Assembly: GCA_013407085.1 (NCBI GenBank)
Contig: JACCGJ010020547.1
Coordinates: 47,590-111,589 of the forward strand
DNA: 64,000 bases
From: Atriophallophorus winterbourni
Taxonomy: Eukaryota; Platyhelminthes; Trematoda; Plagiorchiida; Microphallidae
Direction of reading: 5' to 3'
Shown here: positions 34,901-40,307 of the stretch, one piece after another
How the letters are laid out: each line of letters opens with the position of its first letter
Numbering within the stretch: the stretch's first letter is position 1
Position numbers and translations under genes: made by a program
Notes under the pieces: generated by a model
What the model was told of the DNA's origin: nothing
The model's database searches: none
What the model saw: the letters and a program-made list of their open reading frames with translations, nothing else

Positions 34901-36857
34901 GAGAAGAACTTTCGCTTGTTGATGTTTCTTAACCAGCCTGTTTGAGTTGTTCCATCTATATTCTTTTCAATCTGTTGCCTCTTTGCCACCACCTCTCATT
35001 TATGTTTGAGCTAACTTTGCGACCCACTTAGAGTGGGTACGAATGCTCTCCATGGGGATATGAGGGCTTCGTAAAATTATCGTGAAGCTTGCTGCCGCAG
35101 CTGTTCCACACCAAATGTGCCGTTCGATTTTCTATCGGATGCCCCAGTTGCCGCGGTTGGTGTATAATTGGATCCAGCCTTCGTTGGTATCAACGGTACG
35201 GCTTCGCTCCAAAGAAACCGGAAATAAACATCGATCGATCCCATGGACGGCGTGGTAGGGAACAAAAAAGTATTGGCTGATTCTACTTCACCTTAGCGTG
35301 TTTCATTTCCAGACGAAATTTATCCGGTAGTGGAAAGTTTTCCATCCAGCTATGTAATAATAGCTAAAGCACTTTGTTGGGGTATCATCATCGTCTAGGC
35401 CTGGGCAACCTGACAGTATCCTAGCCCACGTGCAGTCTCTGACTGTGCGGCACTTTGCCTGGATCAGGCTTGTGCTTTCCTACCATACATACATGCATCA
35501 TCTTCTTCATGGACAGCGTTTCACCGGTGTCAAGTACAGAGTTCTTAACCGTCACACAGCAATGCCACGTTGAAATGCTAAAAAGATGGTCAAATTGGGA
35601 TTTTAAACGCTACTGAACCTGTAGAATATTAGGCGCAGTGATAAGGCGCCTTCACCCCAAATCGAACATGCATTCTAGCACGTGTTGTGAACGAGTAGAG
35701 CTACATTAGCATGACGATTTCCTCGCGGCTTTCATTGTCACGCATCATAGCAAGCTTTCCTCGCCACTTCACTTGACAACAGACAAGATTAATCCAAACA
35801 CTACAAGAAGATGTCTACAACAAAACCGCAACTGAATACGATTTTGAGTTATATCACCTAGGGACTCCATGCTGGGAGACAGGTCGCACCAACTGCAGCC
35901 AGTTTTACAGTGAAAGCTGTCATCAAGTCAGAATCTAGTCACCTTTAAAACAACGCTATTCCGTATTCCGAGTGGCAAGCGAAAAACCGCCTTCTGTTTG
36001 CATAGAGAACTCTCACCACTGCGATCCATATATTCGTTTCATTGGTCTTTTGTCACAAGTTACTTTGCTTGGCTCCTGAGGTATGCTCTATGTTGCACAA
36101 GCGCGAATCACTTCCCGTATCCGTTCTAGTAGGTGCATTATCCAGCGATTTTCCTTTATTATTACTTTCACACATACTAATTCTCACCTGTGCTTTATAC
36201 TATGTTCCTTCCCTTTCTAAACAGATTGCAAGTGGCATGTCGTACTTGGAAAAGCAACGCTTCATCCACCGCGATCTAGCCGCACGAAATATCCTCGTCG
36301 GGGATAACAACTGTGTGAAGATCGCCGACTTTGGCCTGGCTCGGGTTGTGGAGGATCACTACTCCACGTATCAAGCGCACAAAAGCACCAAGTTTCCTAT
36401 CAAGTGGACTGCGCCCGAGGCTGCCCTGATGGGCCGCTTCACGATCAAATCGGATGTTTGGTCCTTCGGTATTGTGATCTACGAGCTGGTCACCCACGGT
36501 CAAGTTCCCTATCCTTCGATGAACAACACCGAGACGTTGGAGCAAGTCCGCAACGGATATCGCATGCCTTGTCCCCATGGCTGTCCTCAACCCATCTACG
36601 CGATGCTCTTGCGGATGTGGGACGCAGTCCCCGAGAAACGGCCGACGTTCTCGTTCTTGTTCGACTTCTTCGAGGACTATTTCGTCACCGCGGATACGGA
36701 GTATAAACACGCGAACAGCAGTAAACTTGCGCCAAGTCACGTGAAGCCGTCGCCGCATTATACCAACCATCACACGGTGGGATGTTATCCGCAAACCGTT
36801 GTGCCCGCGATGAATGGATCCACGTCTCCGGTTAAATCACCACTGGCGGTCTCGTAG
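9414..36857 (+). CDS. src: Src-family non-receptor tyrosine kinase (six coding exons)
   Basis: The coding sequence is the join of 9414-9910, 17831-17929, 30112-30215, 32056-32382, 34630-34886 and 36225-36857 (1,917 nt, 638 residues). It should phosphorylate protein tyrosines in membrane-proximal signalling. The N-terminus MGNCHRK has Gly2 for myristoylation and Cys4 for possible palmitoylation. Residues 5-136 form a low-complexity Ser/Asn-rich unique region. SH3 spans about 137-196 ([19 protein letters not shown]). SH2 spans about 200-301 (GTFLIRQSE with the phosphotyrosine-binding Arg). The kinase follows: glycine loop [10 protein letters not shown], Lys354, Glu369, gatekeeper Thr397, [11 protein letters not shown] at 463-465 and FPIKWTAPE. 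Tyr588 sits where the C-terminal inhibitory tyrosine of Src lies, but a further 50 residues follow it. At 638 residues it is about 100 longer than typical family members. Every splice junction is GT/AG with matching phase. Src/Fyn-like is firm; the exact orthologue is not. Confidence 0.95.
10130..10315 (+). repeat. Family B interspersed repeat, copy 2
   Basis: It contains GATCCTACCTAATGAGTGCA, CAAACAGCACGAAACC and GTCGTGGGTTGTGTGATGG, followed by a GCATGCAAATGA end block. It lacks the well-formed inverted arm of copy 1. Confidence 0.6.
10750..10862 (+). repeat. Family A SINE-like repeat, 3' half (A1)
   Basis: The block GTCTAGGCCTGAGCAACCTG runs on to a CATACATACATCC tail. The 5' half is missing. 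Confidence 0.75.
11692..11910. mobile_element. 219-bp near-perfect palindromic MITE
   Basis: The whole element is an inverted repeat: two 109-bp arms around one central base (11801). I count four mismatches between the arms, all transitions. It begins CCGTATTTTTCGGACTATAA, ends with the reverse complement, and is flanked by TA on both sides (11690-11691 and 11911-11912), a probable 2-bp target duplication. It has no coding capacity. Palindromic, non-autonomous DNA transposons with TA target sites are known in several superfamilies, including mariner-like and PIF/ISL2EU-like; I cannot choose between them. High arm identity suggests recent insertion or gene conversion between arms. Confidence 0.9.
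12015..12540 (+). pseudogene. LINE reverse transcriptase fragment (RTE-like)
   Basis: The frame at 12020-12202 encodes [20 protein letters not shown] and [17 protein letters not shown], typical of sequence just before the YADD box of a LINE polymerase. A frameshift follows. Sequence resembling CKAFGLTIS with KVLGQ appears near 12220-12275. Then [20 protein letters not shown] and [12 protein letters not shown] follow to about 12520. The order of blocks is collinear with such polymerases. The family differs from the CR1-type LINE elsewhere in the window. It abuts Gypsy-1. Confidence 0.7.
12640..13510 (-). pseudogene. Gypsy-1 integrase
   Basis: The core shows the acidic triad in context: CVDRYTR, then TTDRG, then [12 protein letters not shown] stop directly follows TTDRG, splitting the frame into 13503-13240 and 13224-12937; apart from this stop the frame continues ([16 protein letters not shown]). 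The C-terminal part contains [23 protein letters not shown] and [15 protein letters not shown], the usual end of Gypsy integrases. It is inactive because of stops. Confidence 0.8.
13590..14300 (-). pseudogene. Gypsy-1 RNase H remnant, interrupted
   Basis: Blocks [13 protein letters not shown] (about 14235-14275) and [20 protein letters not shown] (about 13935-14010) belong together but are separated by about 220 bp of foreign sequence. [18 protein letters not shown] follows near 13815-13870. The D of FTNHK and the ADALSR block are the recognisable RNase H landmarks. Confidence 0.7.
14012..14234 (-). repeat. LINE/SINE 3'-tail-like insertion in Gypsy-1
   Basis: On the minus strand this piece ends AATAAAGCCATTCTCTT followed by a CTT-rich tail. 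This is the look of a polymerase-III or LINE transcript end. It interrupts the RNase H frame. No full parent element is in the window. Confidence 0.5.
14302..15000 (-). pseudogene. Gypsy-1 reverse transcriptase
   Basis: Frames at 14980-14684 and 14742-14302 overlap in different phases, a frameshift within one gene. They contain [66 protein letters not shown] and [15 protein letters not shown]. The catalytic YxDD box reads YFDN here, so the second aspartate is lost. Upstream, sequence resembling [16 protein letters not shown] lies at about 15310-15350 beyond the MITE insertion. Confidence 0.85.
15079..15299. mobile_element. piggyBac-like MITE, copy 1
   Basis: It is flanked on both sides by TTAA (15075-15078 and 15300-15303). 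The ends are inverted: TCCTTTGTCTAC on the left and GTAGACAAAGGG on the right. Exact TTAA duplication and such short inverted ends are the signature of piggyBac-type transposition. It has no coding capacity. It lies inside the Gypsy-1 reverse transcriptase region and so is younger. Copy 2 at 40120-40307 shares the interior block with GTAACTCTAGTTACCACCTC. Confidence 0.85.
15670..15905 (-). repeat. Family A SINE-like repeat, near full length (A2)
   Basis: Minus-strand copy: the tail (reverse of CATACATACATAC) lies at the left and the 5' part (reverse complement of GTGCAGCATTTCTGTGCTATG) at the right. It contains the family block AAGTGCCGCACAGTCAGAGA. Confidence 0.8.
16931..16973. repeat. (TA)n microsatellite
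   Basis: About 21 uninterrupted TA units. Confidence 0.9.
17090..17315 (+). repeat. Family D interspersed repeat, copy 1
   Basis: It shares a block of the type GAACGAGTAGAGC..ACATCA, then GCTTTC.T.CGGCTTTCACTG and CATCATAA, with 27230-27500, 35515-35870 and 39340-39715. All four copies have the same orientation. It is non-coding and its class is unknown. Confidence 0.6.
17831..17929 (+). CDS. src: Src-like gene exon 2 (SH3 second half)
   Basis: A 99-nt exon from TTTTTAG to GTGAGT that enters and leaves in phase 2. It encodes [20 protein letters not shown] followed by [11 protein letters not shown]. These are the tryptophan pair and the ALYDY-partner proline/tyrosine surface that bind polyproline ligands. 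Confidence 0.95.
18075..18293 (+). repeat. Family A SINE-like repeat, near full length (A3)
   Basis: It runs from TGTGCAATCGTGCAG through the internal GAACACGCTGGAGTCTCACC to GGATCAGGTTTGTGCTTTCA. Confidence 0.85.
18360..18440. repeat. Tetranucleotide-like simple repeat (GATA/GGTA)
   Basis: Imperfect GATAGATAGG/TAGGTAGGTGG units between two family A copies. Confidence 0.7.
18472..18645 (-). repeat. Family A SINE-like repeat, degenerate (A4)
   Basis: Weak but collinear match on the minus strand (AGACTGCACGT, AAGATACT, CAATTCAATTTAGCACGATGTT). Confidence 0.6.
18960..19400 (-). pseudogene. Gypsy-2 reverse transcriptase fragment
   Basis: The translation contains [51 protein letters not shown] and [20 protein letters not shown], the finger and palm blocks of a Gypsy polymerase. 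The frame is lost after this, ahead of the catalytic box. Confidence 0.75.
19560..19910 (-). pseudogene. Gypsy-2 aspartic protease fragment
   Basis: The active-site block reads [12 protein letters not shown]. Downstream are [20 protein letters not shown] and [12 protein letters not shown], the flap and second half of a retropepsin-like fold. A stop follows the active-site block. Confidence 0.65.
20010..20600 (-). pseudogene. Gypsy-2 gag fragment
   Basis: It starts [20 protein letters not shown], followed by [17 protein letters not shown] and [13 protein letters not shown], then [17 protein letters not shown] and [17 protein letters not shown] in another frame. This is the capsid-like region of trematode-type Gypsy gag proteins (family recalled, not searched). 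A frameshift near 20240 breaks it. No zinc knuckle is visible. Confidence 0.65.
20785..21625 (-). repeat. Family C repeat, copy 1
   Basis: About 21217-21620 aligns with 38735-39110 (shared blocks GGGTTTTCCTTCCCCTAG, GAGCTCCA.CTGC, GGCGCCAGTCA, CTGCCAGTA). This copy lacks the tRNA-like head seen in copy 2. The left 430 bp has no partner in the window. It is rich in short open frames on both strands, but these follow from its higher GC content, and I see no protein. Confidence 0.6.
21851..21894 (-). ncRNA. Hammerhead ribozyme motif, PLE family 2
   Basis: On the minus strand: stem I TTGGT/ACCAA, core CTGACGA, one extra A, stem II GCTTATG-TGCT-CATAAGC (7 bp, perfect), GAAA, a minimal self-complementary ACGT as stem III, then T as the cleavage-site base. 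All invariant core bases are present. PLEs are known to carry such minimal type I hammerheads in their terminal repeats. The short stem III suggests it would act as a dimer. Activity is inferred. Confidence 0.85.
22056..22379 (-). pseudogene. PLE family 2 endonuclease C-terminus (GIY-YIG type)
   Basis: The frame reads [35 protein letters not shown] and [15 protein letters not shown]. These match the second half of PLE GIY-YIG endonucleases: the Arg of RVNEH and the Glu of the HAEA block align with R and E catalytic positions. The N-terminal half with the GIY and YIG strands is absent, replaced by the duplicated 90-bp block, so it cannot be active. Confidence 0.7.
22826..22975 (-). repeat. Family A SINE-like repeat, 3' part (A5)
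   Basis: It contains CCTGATCCAGGCAAAGTGCC and CAGGTTGCCCAGGCCTGGAC. It is truncated near the ACTCCGG block. Confidence 0.8.
23740..23880 (+). repeat. Family A SINE-like repeat, 5'-truncated (A6)
   Basis: It starts near AAACACGCTCCAGTCTCAG and ends GGATCAGC. The core block GTCTAGGCCTGGGCAACTTG is present. Confidence 0.75.
24690..25015 (+). pseudogene. PLE family 1 endonuclease and 3' end, decayed + strand copy
   Basis: It encodes [20 protein letters not shown] and, with gaps, [12 protein letters not shown], collinear with RRHDHKSVISAHMDQEGHEF and HIQLDAI of the PLE at 48047-51073. Near 24975 a relic of the hammerhead follows (GATGATGTCGGCTAATTTGG), with the CTGATGA and GAAA boxes mutated. 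It lies tail to tail with the minus-strand copy that begins at 25040. Confidence 0.65.
25040..25990 (-). mobile_element. Penelope-like element fragment, family 1 (5'-truncated)
   Basis: It contains the region between the reverse transcriptase and endonuclease, the GIY-YIG domain and a 3' hammerhead. The frame 25983-25276 includes [34 protein letters not shown], then a stop, [16 protein letters not shown] and [18 protein letters not shown]. The only stop in this stretch (TAA at 25513-25515) falls on the tyrosine of the YIG motif. The 5' end is cut near 25990, so no reverse transcriptase remains. Confidence 0.8.
25103..25146 (-). ncRNA. Hammerhead ribozyme motif, PLE family 1
   Basis: On the minus strand: stem I TTTTG/CAAGA (one G-T pair), core CTGATGA, one extra T, a weakened stem II, GAAA, ACGT and C as the cleavage-site base. 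Core bases are intact; stem II (GCC/GAC) has a mismatch, so activity is doubtful. Confidence 0.75.
26430..26452. repeat. CT-rich microsatellite
   Basis: Run of CTCTCTCTCTCTCTCTG. Confidence 0.85.
26764..26830 (+). repeat. Family B repeat fragment (left half)
   Basis: TTGTATGCCACTGTTGG, then ACCTGTTCAATCACGTG. Confidence 0.6.
26860..27900 (-). pseudogene. LINE reverse transcriptase remnant interrupted by family D repeat
   Basis: The minus strand encodes [20 protein letters not shown] and FGRMNRV (27572-27700), then after a gap [20 protein letters not shown] and KCLLFAE (about 27020-27140), then [12 protein letters not shown] near 26960. These are consecutive palm blocks of a LINE polymerase. 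The catalytic FADD box reads FAE followed by a stop. A family D repeat fills the gap at 27230-27500. The sequence differs from the CR1-type LINE at 57825-62270. Confidence 0.75.
27230..27500 (+). repeat. Family D interspersed repeat, copy 2 (inside a LINE)
   Basis: Best block: GTGAACGAGTAGAGCAACAT and CTTGCGGCTTTCACTGTCAT. It divides two adjacent blocks of a LINE reverse transcriptase, showing it is an insertion and so a mobile element. Confidence 0.65.
28338..28470 (+). repeat. Family A SINE-like repeat, 5'-truncated (A7)
   Basis: It runs from CCACCATTTCTATTTACC to GAATCAGGCTTGTGCATTCA. Confidence 0.85.
28506..29057 (-). other. Unrecognised minus-strand reading frames
   Basis: Three neighbouring frames (29057-28872, 28837-28637, 28697-28506) contain [20 protein letters not shown] and [21 protein letters not shown] do not recognise the sequence and see no splice signals or start context joining them. 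They may be a decayed gene or mobile element piece, or chance frames. Confidence 0.25.
30112..30215 (+). CDS. src: Src-like gene exon 3 (SH2 first part)
   Basis: A 104-nt exon with phase 2 in and phase 1 out; the acceptor is CCACAG and the donor GTAATG. It encodes [20 protein letters not shown] followed by [14 protein letters not shown]. It carries the invariant Arg of the phosphotyrosine pocket (FLIR). Its boundaries match those of the corresponding vertebrate Src exon, as I recall them. Confidence 0.95.
30488..30650 (+). repeat. Family B interspersed repeat, copy 3
   Basis: GATGAGTGCAAACATCACGA and GGTCGTGGTGTGTG expanded into a GT run, then ATGGACATGCGTGCAA. Confidence 0.6.
30683..30768 (+). 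repeat. Family A SINE-like repeat, 3' part (A8)
   Basis: It runs from CTGACAGTATTTCAGCCCAC to CAGGCTTGTGCTTTCACATC. Confidence 0.8.
30775..30925 (+). repeat. Family B interspersed repeat, copy 4
   Basis: TTGAGTGTGCAAACAACACG, then GTGATGGAAGTGCATGCAAA. Confidence 0.55.
31245..31535 (-). mobile_element. PLE family 2 untranslated relic with decayed hammerhead
   Basis: It aligns with 21820-22060, including the tail side (TTTAAATGGCATTTT.TTGA, CTGCTTACGTAAT). At 31289-31329 the hammerhead keeps GAAAC and ACGT, but the CTGACGA box has become TGGACGA with a preceding T, and stem II no longer pairs well. Confidence 0.65.
31750..31978 (+). repeat. Family A SINE-like repeat, near full length (A9, best copy)
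   Basis: About 230 bp. It has a 5' block GCAATCGTACAGTACTTTTG, a middle block AAACACGCTGTAGTCTCACT, a pyrimidine stretch, and a 3' block CCCACGTGCAGTCTCTGACT with GTGCGGCACTTTG ending GGATCAGGCTTGTGCTTTCA. Better-tailed copies finish with CATACATACA. Size, copy number, 5' truncation of many copies and a short simple 3' tail fit a SINE or LINE-derived retroposon. I see no clear A/B box, so a tRNA origin is not shown. Confidence 0.85.
32056..32382 (+). CDS. src: Src-like gene exon 4 (SH2 end, linker, glycine loop)
   Basis: A 327-nt exon, phase 1 in and out. It encodes the rest of SH2 ([35 protein letters not shown]), the SH2-kinase linker through [10 protein letters not shown], and the ATP glycine loop [12 protein letters not shown]. 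In vertebrate Src this segment is split by more introns, so some were lost here or gained there. Confidence 0.95.
32729..32922 (+). repeat. Family A SINE-like repeat (A10), with internal deletion
   Basis: The 5' part AACACCGTGTTAAATTAATT and the 3' end are present, but about 20 bp of the CTCTGACTGTGCGG block is deleted. It ends in CATACATGCATACATACA. Confidence 0.85.
34100..34225 (+). repeat. Family A SINE-like repeat, degenerate (A11)
   Basis: AACACTCTGGAGCCTCGCTG and CTGCGACACTTTGCC remain, with about 30 bp lost between them. Confidence 0.6.
34630..34886 (+). CDS. src: Src-like gene exon 5 (kinase N-lobe)
   Basis: A 257-nt exon ending in phase 0 before GTAAGT. It encodes [14 protein letters not shown] (catalytic Lys354), FLKEARIM (alpha-C Glu369), the hinge [12 protein letters not shown] with gatekeeper Thr397, and LVDMMSQ. 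Confidence 0.95.
35388..35495 (+). repeat. Family A SINE-like repeat, 3' part (A12)
   Basis: It runs from GTCTAGGCCTGGGCAACCTG to CATACATACATG and is close to the family consensus. Confidence 0.85.
35515..35870 (+). repeat. Family D interspersed repeat, copy 3
   Basis: It aligns along its length with copy 4 (39340-39715), including ACTGAACCTGTA.AATATTAG and AAGAAGATGTCTACAACAA. Confidence 0.7.
36225..36857 (+). CDS. src: Src-like gene exon 6 (kinase C-lobe and tail)
   Basis: The last exon, phase 0, with acceptor AAACAG and stop TAG at 36855-36857. It encodes IHRDLAARN (catalytic loop), [19 protein letters not shown] (activation loop with Tyr474 and Tyr477), [23 protein letters not shown] and [14 protein letters not shown]. 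The tail continues 50 residues beyond Tyr588 and is rich in His, Pro, Ser and Thr. Confidence 0.95.
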   Translation: MASGMSYLEKQRFIHRDLAARNILVGDNNCVKIADFGLARVVEDHYSTYQAHKSTKFPIKWTAPEAALMGRFTIKSDVWSFGIVIYELVTHGQVPYPSMNNTETLEQVRNGYRMPCPHGCPQPIYAMLLRMWDAVPEKRPTFSFLFDFFEDYFVTADTEYKHANSSKLAPSHVKPSPHYTNHHTVGCYPQTVVPAMNGSTSPVKSPLAVS

Positions 36858-37288
36858 ATGTTCAGCCAGCGATACGAAAAACGGTGTATCGTTCGTTTCC
36901 TAACAGATCTCGTCCATTCCTCTTGTATAGCTCTGCTGTGTCTCCATTGAACGGAGGAACCCCTTTTCTATGCCAGATACATTACGCCAGCCAATGTGTA
37001 TATTTGATTGTTGCATTTATCGACTTTTTTCTTTTTCTTTGCAATTTGTTTTTTTTTAAATTCAGTTCAGCCTATTGATTATGTTTGTGTGTTTTAGGAT
37101 TATCTGGGTTTTTCGTGTGGCTTATGATGTTTCGATTTTCAGCTCAGCTGTTTGTAATAACACGAATTTATCACTCCAGTTGAGCAATACAGATTTCATT
37201 AACGTCTTGTTGTGATGACTTCGAGATTTCGGCCGGTTTGTCTAGCAGCTGTGCGTTTTTGGATCATCCGCTGTTCTATGGGTGCGTA

Positions 37289-37294
37289 AATAAA
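37289..37294 (+). promoter_or_regulatory. Candidate poly(A) signal of the Src-like gene
   Basis: The AATAAA nearest downstream of the stop codon, about 430 nt into the 3' untranslated region. Position and motif fit; transcript evidence is absent. Confidence 0.5.
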
Positions 37295-37387
37295 CTAGCC
37301 GTGCTCGGTCGACTACAAGTAAAGTGTCGTAGTATTTTTGAGTTTCTTTCTATCAAGCCGTATCGCAGAGTTTGAGCCGACGTGTGA

Positions 37388-37500
37388 TGTGATGTGAAAG
37401 CACAGGCGTGATCCAGGTAAAGTGCCGCACAGTCAGAGACTGCACGTGCGCTGACATACTGTCAAGTTGCCCAGGCCTAGACAGATGTGACAAAGAAAAT
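37388..37500 (-). repeat. Family A SINE-like repeat, 3' part (A13)
   Basis: GATCCAGGTAAAGTGCCGCA and CAAGTTGCCCAGGCCTAGAC on the + strand, so a minus-strand copy. Confidence 0.8.
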
Positions 37501-38444
37501 AGAAGAAATAGAGCCGGCGTGTAGAAGAGTCAACACGAACAGTACTAGCCCAGTGGCTTGACGCTGACCACGGGTATTGAAATTTATTGATATTGAAGCT
37601 TTAGAACCGACTGCAAGAGTTAGGCTGCATGTTATCGCTAGAAAATTTGTTGATCAATCTCCCAGCGTGATCTATGTTTACGCGCAAAAAACAAATAGCA
37701 GGACAAGCAGCAGTACCTACGTTTCGTGTTGCTACCACGGTAAAGCGTGTCCATATCTAAACAGTAATAGCAGTTCGGGGTTGGAGGCTCTTTTTGCTCT
37801 CCATTCATCGGTATGATTTAATTCGTTACTGAGGGATATCGGGAAAGTAGCGGCGGTTGGCGACGACGCGCCGTGTCTTACCACTGCCGACTCTCACCTC
37901 TAAATAGATCTTGTTGTGATTTTGTGTGAGATTGGTGGCTTCTACTAGGACGCAGCTGTTTTTGTAACTCGGGCACATCCGGGAATAACCGTTTGATGAC
38001 TTGTAGTATTTCGTCGTGTCGACTTACCATTTGTCTCTGCAGAATACGTGCGCTGGTGCAACCTGCATCGATGCATGACGGAGCACAAATATTGTAATGT
38101 TACCAAGTACACCGAGCATACCGTGTGTACTTAATCAATCATTGTTTTTTCTGTCAGATGATTATTTTTGTTGATTTTTCCCGAAGCACCAAATGTTCGT
38201 TTGCATTGCAAACCTATACACGTTTGATGAAAGAAAAAAATGCTCACCAGTGAAAGAGCCTAATGTAACTTCATCGTTGTCCTCAACACTAGAAACCCAC
38301 AGTAGTCTTTTTATGAGTGGCATTTTTGTGGGTGCAACGAATTCAAACCGAACTTAGGTCTTATCTATCAAACGTATGAGACGCCATTATCTCTACAAGA
38401 TTATGGTATTATGTTTTTTTAATAAATCGCACTGGTCTTACTTT
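37501..38444. other. No recognisable gene
   Basis: A short frame at 37577-37816 has no recognisable similarity. No repeat partner was found. Confidence 0.4.
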
Positions 38445-39245
38445 ACTTTTACTTTTGTGCGGCTGGCTCCACAGGTGGATTAGCCGGCTTCATTGATGTC
38501 TCGGATCGCACCAGCCCACGCACGTCGATCGGAGGCGAGATCGTTGCAGATCGTGATCCAGTCTCGTTCCCACCTGCGAACTCCGTAGACGGTACGCAGA
38601 CCGATTGAGACATCATCATGAAGTTTCTTGGGGGTAGTGTACAAGTGATGTCCCCAGCACCACTCGGTGTTTGTTCGAGTACACCTCTCTAGCCTTTGCA
38701 CAGCCAAGTGCAACCTACAAAGCAGCAGGGAGTTGGCAGATAAACGCGCTGTGCGCCAGTTATCTTCCTACGGGACTTCTCTCCGGATTTTCCTCGGGGT
38801 TTTCTCACGAAGCCTTTCCCGCAATCGGGTAACCCACAAGGCAGTGGGGGTTTGGGTTCAGGGTTTTCCTTCCCCTAGATGGATTGCCAGTAGCTGACGA
38901 GCTCCATCTGCCCGGAGCAAACTGGTTTTAAGGCGCCAGTCACCCGCCTTCGCCCCTTCTCCTGCCAGTAAGAGCAGTTCCGCCGGGCTTGTGAAAGCCA
39001 CTCGTGCAGGCCAGGAGTTGGACTTGGTTGTCAGAGGCTATTTGAGACGCACGCCACGTGGGAGCATTTTATAGATAGCAGGTGGCTCATTCCTACTACC
39101 ACCCCCGGCTGTGACAACCTTTGGAACCAAAATGTTGTCGCCACCGAGGTTCGAACCTGCGACCTCACTCCCCCGAGCGAAGCAGATAACCGCTGCACCA
39201 TGACCACATGGTAAACCAACGTGTGAAACCGGGTCATAATGACCG
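38445..39245 (-). repeat. Long tRNA-derived SINE (family C, copy 2)
   Basis: On the minus strand the right end begins with a tRNA-like head: an A-box-like TGGTGCAGCGG (39190-39200) and a B-box GGTTCGAACC (39148-39157), with a run GGTCGCAGGTTCGAACCTC. The body continues about 700 bp and ends near an AAAGTAAAAGTAAAGTAAG tail at about 38436-38455. The internal block at about 38735-39110 is shared with copy 1 at 20785-21625. A tRNA head of this kind would serve as an internal polymerase III promoter. At about 800 bp it is long for a SINE, so it could be composite. Confidence 0.7.
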
Positions 39246-39339
39246 TGTCTTATCAGTCGGAGCTGTAGGAAATTGATTCTGGTGTGCGTAGGGAAAGTGT
39301 CACCTACGGTCATTTTGTATCGGCTAATCATCCTCAATG

Positions 39340-39715
39340 TGGACAGCATTACACTGGCAACAAGTACCAAGTGCTTAATTGTCGTACAACCACGAAGTAT
39401 TGAAAATCCTAAACCGATGGGAAGGGTAAGAACTGAAAAAGCCACTGAACCTGTAAAATATTAGGTGCGGGGATGTATTGCATACACCTTGAATCAAACA
39501 TCTGCTCAAGCAAGTGCTGTGAACGAGTAGAGCGGCATCAGAATGATAGCTTCCTTTTGAGTTTCTGTCTCACGCATCAGAACAAACTTTCCTCGCCAGT
39601 TCACCTGATAACGCACAAGATCATTAAAACATTTCAAGAAGATGTCTACAACAAGACCGCCACGGAACACGATTTTCAGTGTACTTATAGTCCACTACAA
39701 ATTTCGCATTATTGG
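39340..39715 (+). repeat. Family D interspersed repeat, copy 4
   Basis: It contains CTGTGAACGAGTAGAGCGGC, TTCACCTGATAACGCACAAG and ATGTCTACAACAAGACCGCC, collinear with copy 3. Confidence 0.7.
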
Positions 39716-39919
39716 TAATCAGGGGAATAACGTTGCGTTTCTAAGGTCGATTTCTGCTGTTAGAAACAAATTGCAGATTTACAACCGCTGAACTTGTAAC
39801 CTATTTTCTACCAAACGCAATATAAAGGATAGGACTCAACTGTGTACTTAACGAAGCTTGGGTCTGAAATTTTTGGTGAGAAGTGGAAGTTTTCCAGACA
39901 ATAACGAATACTTCGCTTT

Positions 39920-40095
39920 GGGATTTAAAGCGAAGCGAATATTGTTGAACATTCGCTTCGCTTTCGCCACGGCGAAGGGCAAAAATAAACTTCGCTAAAA
40001 ATTCGTTATACTTCGCTTCGCTTAAAACGAAGTGCAAGTTCAAACTTCGCCGTAAACGAATATTAGCGAAGTCTTCGCTTAAAGCGAAGAGTGTT
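39920..40095. repeat. hAT left subterminal GCGAA/TTCGC array
   Basis: Densely repeated GCGAA and TTCGC, often as AAGCGAAG, in both orientations and able to fold into hairpins. A matching array lies at about 41205-41455, and a sparser one in the intron at 40480-40620. Confidence 0.85.
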
Positions 40096-40119
40096 CATTT
40101 TTGTACTTTAATATTTTAA

Positions 40120-40307
40120 CCCATTGTCTACGGGAATTGTTTTTGATGTTGACACTTGTTGACTTGTTGATAGACAAAGGCCAGACAAGTGCACTCCGAT
40201 GGTGACTGAAGGTACCGACGTAAGCTACTTAGCAACCGACTGCTTGTTTAATTGCCATAAGCTAACATTTGAGGTGGTAACTAGAGTTACGGTCAGTAGA
40301 CAAAGGG
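40120..40307. mobile_element. piggyBac-like MITE, copy 2 (inside the hAT element)
   Basis: It starts CCCATTGTCTACGG after TTAA (40116-40119) and ends GTAGACAAAGGG before TTGT, a mutated TTAA. It shares the interior with copy 1 in the opposite orientation (GAGGTGGTAACTAGAGTTAC). The remaining transposase frame begins at once to its right, so it may mark the site where the coding region was lost. Confidence 0.8.

Larger units (their letters stand above)
34887..36224 (+). other. Src-like gene intron 5
   Basis: A 1.3-kb intron with one family A and one family D repeat. About 34890-35380 and 35870-36224 show nothing recognisable. The frame stays open for about 180 nt upstream of the exon 6 acceptor, but this does not match kinase sequence and is read as intron. 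Confidence 0.9.

Noticed and set aside
36042..36224. Open frame continuous with the last kinase exon, starting at 36042
   Set aside because: The sequence before 36225 does not match kinase domains, while an AAACAG acceptor at 36224 joins exon 5 in phase with the expected IASGM block. It is intron.
36276..36794. 172-codon minus-strand frame opposite the kinase exon
   Set aside because: It mirrors the conserved + strand kinase codons and shows no domain of its own.
39148..39200. Possible tRNA gene (GGTTCGAACC with A-box)
   Set aside because: No closed acceptor, D and anticodon arms are visible, and the sequence continues into a repeat shared with 20785-21625. It reads as a tRNA-derived SINE head.
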